Notes under the pieces: model-generated
The model's input: the letters and a program-made list of their open reading frames with translations, nothing else
Databases searched by the model: none
What the model was told of the DNA's origin: nothing
Shown: piece after piece, positions 31,714 to 37,835 of the stretch
How positions within the stretch are numbered: position 1 is the stretch's first letter
Layout of the letters: every line of letters starts with the position of its first letter
Position numbers and translations under genes: made by a program
Assembly (NCBI GenBank): GCA_944358455.1
Contig: CALVRE010000027.1
Location: forward strand, 1 to 37,835
DNA from: an uncultured Bacilli bacterium
GTDB taxonomy: Bacteria > Bacillota_I > Bacilli_A > RF39 > UBA660
Length of the DNA stretch: 37,835 nt
Direction of reading: 5' to 3'

Positions 31714-31742
31714 ATTATAATCTATTTTGAAATATTTCGCAA
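31714..31742 (-). promoter_or_regulatory. Promoter of the riboswitch and prepilin gene
   Basis: TTGCGA (31737-31742), 17 nt, TATAAT (31714-31719) on the minus strand; the start site falls just before the aptamer. Confidence 0.7.
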
Positions 31743-31753
31743 TCTTTATATAG

Positions 31754-31784
31754 AAAAAAGGAGAGTATGATCATGCTCTCCTTT
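31754..31784 (-). terminator. Intrinsic terminator of alaS
   Basis: Stem AAAGGAGAG/CTCTCCTTT followed by T6 on the minus strand. Confidence 0.9.
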
Positions 31785-31806
31785 AAAATGGCTAAAGAAT
31801 TTATGA

Positions 31807-33567
31807 CTATTCTAAAATTGCTTTGATTCTTCTTACACCTGCGCTACTTGCTTCTTCTTTTTTAATATGGAAATGACCTAGTTCACTCGTATTGGATACA
31901 TGTGGTCCGCCACATAATTCTTTACTGACATCACCAATCGTATAAACGGTAACAATATCAGGATAGCGTTCGATGAATTGGCATTCAGCACCAAGTCGAA
32001 CCGCATCTTCTTTTTTCATTTCTTCATGAGTGACAGGAATTGCCTCCCTAATCCACTCATTGACTAAGTCTTCTGCTTGTTGTAGTTCTTCTTTTGTCAT
32101 CTTGTGATCACAAGGGAAATCAAAACGCATTCTTTCGTCCGTAATATTACTTCCTAACTGATGAACTTGTGGACCAAGTACTTTCTTGAGTGCTGCATTG
32201 AGTAAATGTGTTGCTGTATGATACTTAATATTTTGTTCGCTGTCACCAGCTAATCCACCTTTGAATCTTTGGGTCGATCCAGCTCTTGATTTTTCTTGAT
32301 GTTCTTTAAACTTTGCTTGGAAGCCTTTTGTATCGACCTTTATATTCTGTTCCCTAGCTAGTTCTTCTGTAAGTTCAATTGGAAATCCATAGGTATCGTA
32401 TAAACGGAAAGCAAGTGTCGCATCGATCATGTCACCTTCTAATTTTGAGGTTATTTTTTCGAATTCACGTAAACCTTTTTCAAGAGTACGATTAAATTTT
32501 GTTTTTTCATTGGTAAGTACTTCTAAAATCGCATCACGATTCACTTCTAATTCATGATAATATTTTTTATACTTTTCGATAAACATAGAAGCAATAATGG
32601 TATCCCAATCAGAATTGATGTCGATATTAATCTTTTTCGCGTAACGAATCGTACGACGAATCAAACGTCTTAAAATATAACCTTGATCCGTATTCGATGG
32701 TTTAATGAGAGCATTGTCACCAGCAATCATGACAACGGCACGAATATGATCGGCGATAATACGCATACTTCTCTTTACTTCTGCTTCTTCGTATTTTAAT
32801 CCGGAAATTTCTTCTAGTTTAAGAATGATATCTTGGAAGATCGAAGTTTGATAATTATCATCTACTCCTTCTAGAACTGCCGTAATACGTTCTACTCCCA
32901 TTCCAGTGTCGACATTCTTTTTCGTGAGTGGAGTTACTGTTCCGTCACCATTTCCATTATATTGTGTAAAAACATTGTTCCAAATTTCAACCCAACGTTC
33001 ATCTTTTGGATCGAATTTAGATGGGATTGGTTCTTTACTACGCCAATAGAAAATTTCCGTATCGGGACCACATGGTCCTGTTCCACTACCTAGAGCCCAC
33101 CAGTTATCTTCTTCTCCTAAATAGGCGATGTGATCTTCAGAAATGCCTAAACTTTTCCAAATCTCAGCACTTTCATGATCAGGTTCAATTAAATCGTTGC
33201 CACGAAAAACGGTAACCGATAAACGCTCTACTGGTATTTTCAATACTTCTGTTAAAAATTCAAAACTCCAACTGATGGATTCTTTTTTAAAATAATCTCC
33301 AAGTGACCAATTTCCTAGCATCTCAAAAAAGGTATGATGAGTTTCATCACCAATCGAATCGAGATCGTTACTACGGAAACATTTTTGAACATCAGCAAGT
33401 CTCGTTCCTAATGGATGAGGTTGTCCCATTAAATAAGGAATTAATGGTTGCATCCCAGCAGTATTGAACAATACGGTTGGGTCGTTTTCCGGTATAATCG
33501 GACTACTAGGAATTATTTTATGTCCTTTACTTTCAAAAAATTGTAAATATAAATCTTTAATGTTCAT
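31807..33567 (-). CDS. alaS: Alanyl-tRNA synthetase, short form without the C-terminal DHHA1/C-Ala domain
   Basis: Charges tRNA-Ala. The catalytic domain is complete (FNTAGMQPLIPYLMG, THHTFFEMLGNWSLGDYF, GTGPCGPDTEIFYW). So is the editing domain, with HTATHLLNAAL (the HxxxH zinc/editing motif) and CGGPHVSNTSELG. The protein ends at AGVRRIKAILE after about 586 residues, where typical bacterial AlaRS runs to ~870; the DHHA1/C-Ala part is absent and followed by a normal stop and terminator. I prefer the ATG at 33567 (GAGGAG at 10 nt), which overlaps the upstream kinase gene by 11 nt. Regulated by the T-box at 34690-34848. Confidence 0.92.
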   Translation of the reverse strand: MNIKDLYLQFFESKGHKIIPSSPIIPENDPTVLFNTAGMQPLIPYLMGQPHPLGTRLADVQKCFRSNDLDSIGDETHHTFFEMLGNWSLGDYFKKESISWSFEFLTEVLKIPVERLSVTVFRGNDLIEPDHESAEIWKSLGISEDHIAYLGEEDNWWALGSGTGPCGPDTEIFYWRSKEPIPSKFDPKDERWVEIWNNVFTQYNGNGDGTVTPLTKKNVDTGMGVERITAVLEGVDDNYQTSIFQDIILKLEEISGLKYEEAEVKRSMRIIADHIRAVVMIAGDNALIKPSNTDQGYILRRLIRRTIRYAKKINIDINSDWDTIIASMFIEKYKKYYHELEVNRDAILEVLTNEKTKFNRTLEKGLREFEKITSKLEGDMIDATLAFRLYDTYGFPIELTEELAREQNIKVDTKGFQAKFKEHQEKSRAGSTQRFKGGLAGDSEQNIKYHTATHLLNAALKKVLGPQVHQLGSNITDERMRFDFPCDHKMTKEELQQAEDLVNEWIREAIPVTHEEMKKEDAVRLGAECQFIERYPDIVTVYTIGDVSKELCGGPHVSNTSELGHFHIKKEEASSAGVRRIKAILE

Positions 33568-34123
33568 GATTATCATTCTCCTCTCGTTTTTTTAAAATTT
33601 CATCTAGCTGACGATAACAGTCGTCAAGCGATTGATTATTATCAATGTAGTAATCAGCATAAGCAATTGGACCAGCTTTGGCAATATTTTCAATTTCCGA
33701 TATATCTCTTTTGATTGCTTCTTCTTTCGTCAAAGCTCGTCCATTTCGTTTTTCTAAACGACGATAACGGATATTCTTATCGGCAATGATGGCAACTACC
33801 GTTAAAGCATCCTTGAATTCTTCTTGCAAAACTTTCAGTTCATCCCAAGAATATAAGCCATCTAAAACTGTATTCCCTTCCTGGGCAGATGCTTTAATAC
33901 GTGAAAGTAAAATCTTGGCATATGCTCCCATTCCGAGTTCCTGGCGAAGATGCTCACGCATCATTTTTTCGTTTTCAGCATTTACCTCTATTCCTGCTTC
34001 TTTTAACTTTTCCATCGTGATGCCACCAAAGTAAATTCTTTTGTAGCCTTTTTTCTCCAAGTAATCAGAAACAGATGATTTTCCTACCCCACACATTCCT
34101 ACAATCGCAATGATATTATGCAT
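33557..34123 (-). CDS. P-loop kinase-like protein (AAA_18 / dephospho-CoA kinase-like)
   Basis: A 188-residue nucleoside/nucleotide-kinase-fold protein: Walker A GMCGVGKSS near the start, the LEKKGYKRIYFGG strand, an EHLRQELGMGAYAK segment, a TVLDGLYSWDEL strand in the Walker B position and a lid-like RRLEKRNGR. This pattern resembles dephospho-CoA kinase or archaeal-type adenylate kinase relatives, but the true substrate is not clear. Start ATG overlaps the end of the previous kinase gene by 8 nt; its own end overlaps alaS. Three genes are therefore coupled behind one T-box. Confidence 0.75.
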   Translation of the reverse strand: MHNIIAIVGMCGVGKSSVSDYLEKKGYKRIYFGGITMEKLKEAGIEVNAENEKMMREHLRQELGMGAYAKILLSRIKASAQEGNTVLDGLYSWDELKVLQEEFKDALTVVAIIADKNIRYRRLEKRNGRALTKEEAIKRDISEIENIAKAGPIAYADYYIDNNQSLDDCYRQLDEILKKREENDNHEH

Positions 34124-34670
34124 GGTCCACCTCCTCTAATACGCATTCTACTTTCTTTTCTAAAGCGTTTAAGTCTTGATTATTGTCGATGACATAATCA
34201 TAGTTATGATAGTGATCAAGACCAGTTTCCGTAATATGATCTTGTTCTTCTTTGGTAAGACCATTTTCATAGTTTTCGCGGTTTACACGAATCGTGATAG
34301 CCTCGGGATATCGTTCTTTGGGAATTTCAATTTCCTCTATTAAACGGGCATCCGTAATATAAATAATATCATAAAAATAAGAAAACACTTCAATATCTTC
34401 TAACAGGCGATCGATCAAAAGATGTTTATCGATCTTTTCTTTGATGAGTTCCACTCCTAATTGTTGTAACAAAAGACGCGGTTTGGTCGTTTCTTCGCCA
34501 TTCCAATCAGTGATTCGTTTCGCATAATCCTTTAAATAATAAGCATACGCAAGTTCGATGCATTTTTTATCATGATAATGTGCTTCGATCATTTTACCGA
34601 CCGTATCTTTTCCACTCTTGGCTTTACCAGAAATAATAAATATTTTGGGATTTCGTTTTACAAATTCCAT
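34116..34670 (-). CDS. P-loop kinase-like protein (deoxynucleoside monophosphate kinase-like)
   Basis: First gene of the T-box operon, about 184 residues. It has Walker A SGKAKSGKDTVGK, LAYAYYLKDYAKRITDWNG, then RLLLQQLGVELI and a IIYITDARLIEEIE strand. The arrangement resembles phage-type dNMP kinases and the CoaE fold. The ATG at 34670 has better spacing from AGAAAGG than the one at 34679. Co-regulation with alaS by alanine starvation is unexpected for a nucleotide kinase. The two kinases in a row share a VIDNNQ/YIDNNQ C-terminal motif, so they are probably distant paralogues. Confidence 0.72.
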   Translation of the reverse strand: MEFVKRNPKIFIISGKAKSGKDTVGKMIEAHYHDKKCIELAYAYYLKDYAKRITDWNGEETTKPRLLLQQLGVELIKEKIDKHLLIDRLLEDIEVFSYFYDIIYITDARLIEEIEIPKERYPEAITIRVNRENYENGLTKEEQDHITETGLDHYHNYDYVIDNNQDLNALEKKVECVLEEVDHA

Positions 34671-34689
34671 CTTTTTCATCCTTTCTAAA

Positions 34690-34848
34690 GAAAAACCACG
34701 GGCTATCGCTAGGAACGAAAGACCGTGGTACCATCCTAATTTAACTCTGAATCGATAACGGCATTACCCGGCTAGTTTTCTAGCACTCAAAAGGAGCTTT
34801 CTATTAAGTCCACTATTCGTTTTCACCAACCACGAACTCTCTACTAGT
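34690..34848 (-). ncRNA. T-box riboswitch leader, probably alanine-specific
   Basis: The minus strand carries AGAGAG and GGTTGGTGAAAAC of Stem I and the invariant T-box AATTAGGATGGTACCACGG (complement at 34724-34742). A terminator follows, with stem CCACGG/CCGTGG (34696-34701, 34723-34728) and a T5 tract, so the antiterminator and terminator share the T-box. The specifier region reads GAAAGCTCC; GCT (Ala, 34795-34797) fits alaS downstream, though an AGC (Ser) reading shifted by one base cannot be excluded by eye. Confidence 0.93.
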
Positions 34849-34878
34849 TTTCTTAATATACTTTTCTTTTTCAACGTT

Positions 34879-36024
34879 TTAATCATTATTCAATTGAAAG
34901 AAATCATATTTTTCATCAAAAAAGAGAAAAATAGATTTACAAGCAGCAATAATTGGTGTTGATACTAACATGCCAATAATACCCCAAAAATGTCCAAATA
35001 GTAATAATCCTGAAATGATCGTTACAGGGTGAAGTTTTGTCGTCTTACTCATAATGAGTGGTTGGAAGAAATTTCCTTCTACAAATTGAATAACTGCAAT
35101 GACGATCAATGTAAAAATTCCAACCGTTGGACTTTGTGCGAACCCAACAATTACTGCTGGCGCACCTCCAATATAAGGTCCTGCGTAAGGAATCACATTC
35201 GTAAGTCCACAAAATAATCCAAATAAGAGAGGTGCCTTTAATCCAGCAAAATATAGACCGATCGACGTGATCACAAAAATGACTGTTGAATCTAATAAAG
35301 CACCCTGTACAAATCGTCTTAAAGACGTATTTACTTCATTCGTCAAATCTCTGGCATCTTTATGTAGTTTTTTTGGTAAAAAAGTAACTAATGTATCATT
35401 GACATTTTCAAAACTAACCAGTAAATAGAAACCGATAATCAATCCTACCAAAATCGTTCCCATGCCACTGAAGAATGACTTTAATACATTTACCGTGATC
35501 TCTGGCAAGTTATTCGTAAGATCGACCCCGATGGCCTCAATACGAGCAAAGATCTCCAATTTCATTGCCTCACTGTCAAAATTCTCGATTTTTAAATTAT
35601 TGAAGAAACTATCGATCCAATCTTTGAATGTTTCAAATACGCTAGGAATTGTTTTCGCAAATTCGTTGATCTGATCAGATAACATTGGAACAATCGCACT
35701 TAATACAATAAAAATTCCACCTAGAAGTAAAACATATGTAATAATTGCACCCCAAGTACGTTTAATTCCTTTTTTCTTTAACCATTTCACAAACGGATCA
35801 AATAACCAAGCAACCAATATTCCAATAAAGAGTGGCGCTAGAATACTTAAAATCGTAAGTAAATAATATTTGATTCGCCATTCTTTCAAAATAAGTGTAA
35901 TCGCATACACTCCAGCAATAATCAAGAAGAAAAAGAGGATTTTCAAAATTTTTTTCGTCAAATCAATTACTTCATTTAAATTACGTTTATTCACTTCTTT
36001 TTCCGAATTCTTTAATAATCGCAT
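34879..36024 (-). CDS. AI-2E family transporter / permease (YrrI-like)
   Basis: Polytopic membrane protein of the AI-2E (PerM/UPF0118) family, members of which include Na+/H+ antiporters and a proposed AI-2 exporter. The 381 residues show paired N-terminal helices (ILKILFFFLIIAGVYAITLIL; PLFIGILVAWLFDPFVKWL) and a ~120-residue soluble loop. The C-terminal helices carry the signature blocks LFGLFCGLTNVIPYAGPYIGG and FVEGNFFQPLIMSKTTKLHP. In B. subtilis the homologue yrrI also lies directly upstream of alaS. The transported substrate is not known from sequence. Confidence 0.92.
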   Translation of the reverse strand: MRLLKNSEKEVNKRNLNEVIDLTKKILKILFFFLIIAGVYAITLILKEWRIKYYLLTILSILAPLFIGILVAWLFDPFVKWLKKKGIKRTWGAIITYVLLLGGIFIVLSAIVPMLSDQINEFAKTIPSVFETFKDWIDSFFNNLKIENFDSEAMKLEIFARIEAIGVDLTNNLPEITVNVLKSFFSGMGTILVGLIIGFYLLVSFENVNDTLVTFLPKKLHKDARDLTNEVNTSLRRFVQGALLDSTVIFVITSIGLYFAGLKAPLLFGLFCGLTNVIPYAGPYIGGAPAVIVGFAQSPTVGIFTLIVIAVIQFVEGNFFQPLIMSKTTKLHPVTIISGLLLFGHFWGIIGMLVSTPIIAACKSIFLFFDEKYDFFQLNND

Positions 36025-36047
36025 ATTTCTTCCCCCCTCTGTTTAAT

Positions 36048-36056
36048 ATTATATCA
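36048..36056 (-). promoter_or_regulatory. Extended -10 of the AI-2E gene
   Basis: TGa-TATAAT on the minus strand about 25 nt before the ATG at 36024; a poor -35 is compensated by the TG extension. Confidence 0.5.
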
Positions 36057-36107
36057 TGATTTTTACATTTTTTTACTATATTTCCAAGATTTTATTGATT
36101 TATATCT

Positions 36108-36147
36108 TTAAAAAAAATAGTATCCATCAGGAATGATGGATACTATC
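36108..36147 (-). terminator. Intrinsic terminator of the exported-protein gene
   Basis: Thirteen-bp stem ATAGTATCCATCA/TGATGGATACTAT with a 4-nt loop and T8 on the minus strand. Confidence 0.93.
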
Positions 36148-36175
36148 AAGAACATGTTGTCTATCCCATTGTCAT

Positions 36176-37648
36176 TTATTTTAGTCGATATGGATCGTTT
36201 GCAGTTCCATTTCCTCCAACGATGGTTAAGTTAGAAAGATACCATACAGGGCGCACTCCGTACGAACTCGTCGGACTGCTGTAGTTCAAGTTGCCATTGT
36301 AGTTTACATTGTCTACATAGGAACTATTGAAAGCGTTGATTGACCAGTAGTAACTACTTACCGTTGGATTTTCTATTTTTGTTATATCGACAAAAGTTTT
36401 GACACTAGAATTGGATAGATCAATATCATTTCCACTAAACATTTCTCCGACGCTTGCAAGTGCAATATGTCCGGTAAATTGTGTGGTATTATTTGCATAG
36501 TTTGCTCCACTTTCATATTGTGTCATATTATAGGTTCTACTTGTACGATCGAAATAAGTACTATCCAAACTAGTTTTAAAATTGGTTAAGGCCTCTATAT
36601 AAATGGTACTATTGGTAGAAAAAGTTGTACTATTTCCAAATACACTCGCCGAACTCCACAATCCATTTAAAATTACTTTCGTACCGTCTTGATCATGTTT
36701 CACTACTCTTGCTAAATAACTCGTTCCATCACTCTTTGGGATACTTACATATTCTCCTACTACCATCTCTTGTACCATAGTCGCTTTGCTCGTAGATGCG
36801 ATGTATGGATTGGTTAGAGTTCCTCCCCCTTCCGTGAAGGTAAGATTGGATACTTCTATTATAGGACGTACCCCACGCGCATACAACGGACTGCTGTAAT
36901 ACAACTCACCATTGCTGGTTACGAGGCGCACGTTAGAACTACTATAAATATCGGCAAGCAAAAAATCATCTTCCATATCTAAATAAGTATTTGCTCCTCC
37001 ATAGTTGGTATATTCTGCTTCTGTTAAAAGTCTCGCTTTTACATTACTGATTTCTTCGGATACGACACTACTTCCATTATAAATATTTCTTGTATATGTC
37101 ATCTTTTCTAATCTGGATTGTACTTTACTTGGTAATGATGCTACAAACACATTATTTAACCAATCTCCTACATATGACTCCTCTAGAGATGGTCCATTTA
37201 AGATGCTACTTTGCCAATGTATTGTAGTAACGGGATAAGAAGTGATTAAAGTATAAGTATTACTTGTAGTATCTACTTTGATAATGCGCCATTGATGTCC
37301 ACCGTACCACAACCAATTATTTCCTTCCGTTCCTGCAGCACCCATATAGATATATTCTGTTCCTTCTTTTTTATAACATTCACTTGTTACGTTATCATTG
37401 CACAAATGAGATTCTATTTCTGGCAGTAATGGATCTGGTATTTTCTCACATACATATCCATCCGGGCACTTTCCTACTAATCCATAAAGTTCATCAATTG
37501 CTCCCTGTACATCGGTCTCTTCTGTTCCACTACTACTATTATCATATTCTACTTCTACGGCATCATACAAGGTTGTTACGGCATAGATAGTTGTACTTGT
37601 AATCAACATCAAAACAACGATCAATCCCATGAATTTCCATTTCTTCAT
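36176..37648 (-). CDS. Exported protein with two repeated C-lobe modules
   Basis: The ATG at 37648 (AAGGAG) gives 490 residues; the longer frame from 37741 runs through hairpins. An N-terminal hydrophobic segment (KFMGLIVVLMLITSTTIYA) acts as signal or anchor, followed by EETDVQGAIDELYG, a Cys pair (KCPDGYVC) and a second pair. Two related modules follow. Each ends in G-V-R-P-x-x-x-x-S-N-L-T and a Gly-rich turn plus NPY/DPY (ARGVRPIIEVSNLTF near the middle, SYGVRPVWYLSNLTI at the C-terminus). A WRIIKVD and LLTEAEY segment recalls DUF6273-type surface proteins. Function unknown; a surface role is likely. Confidence 0.7.
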   Translation of the reverse strand: MKKWKFMGLIVVLMLITSTTIYAVTTLYDAVEVEYDNSSSGTEETDVQGAIDELYGLVGKCPDGYVCEKIPDPLLPEIESHLCNDNVTSECYKKEGTEYIYMGAAGTEGNNWLWYGGHQWRIIKVDTTSNTYTLITSYPVTTIHWQSSILNGPSLEESYVGDWLNNVFVASLPSKVQSRLEKMTYTRNIYNGSSVVSEEISNVKARLLTEAEYTNYGGANTYLDMEDDFLLADIYSSSNVRLVTSNGELYYSSPLYARGVRPIIEVSNLTFTEGGGTLTNPYIASTSKATMVQEMVVGEYVSIPKSDGTSYLARVVKHDQDGTKVILNGLWSSASVFGNSTTFSTNSTIYIEALTNFKTSLDSTYFDRTSRTYNMTQYESGANYANNTTQFTGHIALASVGEMFSGNDIDLSNSSVKTFVDITKIENPTVSSYYWSINAFNSSYVDNVNYNGNLNYSSPTSSYGVRPVWYLSNLTIVGGNGTANDPYRLK

Positions 37649-37663
37649 ACTGAACTCCTTCCA

Positions 37664-37720
37664 ACAAAAAAAGAGGGGTAAATATTTACCCCCCCCCGTG
37701 TGCATATTGCACACTCGGGA
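37664..37720 (-). promoter_or_regulatory. Hairpin-rich leader with G9 tract before the exported-protein gene
   Basis: On the minus strand a hairpin GTGTGCA/TGCACAC (37698-37714) is followed by a run of nine G (37689-37697). A perfect palindrome GGGGTAAATATTTACCCC (37675-37692) and T7 follow, a terminator by form, ending ~15 nt before the ATG at 37648. It may be an attenuator or the terminator of a gene outside the window. Confidence 0.6.
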
Positions 37721-37835
37721 TGTTATCATATTTTTGGACACTTTTTACAGGGGGTTTTGTTCCCTATAAAAAAGCGTCTTCCCCTCGACTGCTTCTTGCA
37801 CACTATTTTATTATTTCTTTATGTTTTCATTCTAT
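37721..37835. other. Upstream leader or intergenic sequence at the window edge
   Basis: No ORF or known RNA motif is recognised. A C5 segment (minus strand, around 37750) could pair with the downstream G9 tract and so compete with the terminator hairpin. Confidence 0.35.

Noticed and set aside
34795-34798. T-box specifier read as AGC (Ser)
   Set aside because: Shifting by one base gives GCT (Ala), which agrees with alaS downstream; kept as a caveat only.
37648-37741. N-terminal extension of the exported protein from 37741
   Set aside because: The extra 31 codons run through two hairpins and the G9 tract, and the ATG at 37648 has a good ribosome site directly before a signal sequence.

Overview
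The window is AT-rich and every gene I can support lies on the minus strand. Gene content points to a low-GC Gram-positive bacterium of the class Bacilli, probably an uncultivated or gut-type lineage. The evidence is a Bacillus-like alaS-side gene order (AI-2E permease, alaS, ireB, ruvX, DUF1292, mltG, trmR, two U32 proteins, greA), a CotE spore-coat gene near miaB, a T-box, KhpA, HelD and an RNase J family protein. I cannot name a genus from sequence alone.

Layout in transcription order (high to low coordinates). 37648-36176: an exported protein behind a hairpin-rich leader. 36024-34879: an AI-2E family permease. 34848-31807: a T-box leader, two small P-loop kinases and an unusually short AlaRS. 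31742-30053: a c-di-GMP-I riboswitch with terminator, then a type IV prepilin fused to BspA/DUF285 repeats. 29926-27240: ireB, ruvX, DUF1292, mltG, trmR. 27195-24296: a membrane protein with a DUF1292-like head and a lysozyme-fold protein. 24250-22186: two U32 proteins that with TrmR form the 5-(m)ethoxy/hydroxy-uridine tRNA wobble set known from B. subtilis. 22142-21609: greA. 21560-15747: a foreign-looking 5.8 kb cassette. 15640-10030: trigger factor, a tandem DUF4358 lipoprotein, an MBOAT/DHHW acyltransfer pair and a small membrane protein. 9806-6516: a degenerate RNase J, then a small ferredoxin-like protein coupled to a CPA2 antiporter. 6502-2130: miaB, HelD, CotE. 2111-1: rpsP, khpA, uppS and cdsA (cut by the window edge).

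The most interesting region is the cassette at 15747-21560. It sits between two 86-bp direct repeats (15661-15746 and 21561-21646, one mismatch) that are the last codons plus terminator of greA, so it appears to be integrated at the 3' end of greA. It carries one tightly packed operon: a 44-residue precursor-like peptide ending in GYDGCGTHTHK that is too short for ordinary gene calling, a radical SAM/SPASM maturase with an internally duplicated N-terminal region, a small P-loop protein, a second HelD-type RNA polymerase-associated helicase, a C39/papain-like cysteine peptidase and a HAD hydrolase. Its leader RNA holds a terminator with a competing antiterminator pairing. No transporter and no integrase are present. 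I interpret it as a previously undescribed RiPP-type system, with HelD as a possible immunity or effector component; the function is inference.

A second theme is compact regulation. Several intergenic regions fuse the upstream gene's intrinsic terminator with the next gene's promoter, with the -35 box inside the terminator's 3' arm (rpsP, the 108-residue gene) or the promoter directly behind its U-tract (trhP1, MBOAT). Two transcription-termination riboswitch-type leaders (T-box, c-di-GMP-I) precede the alaS operon and the prepilin gene.
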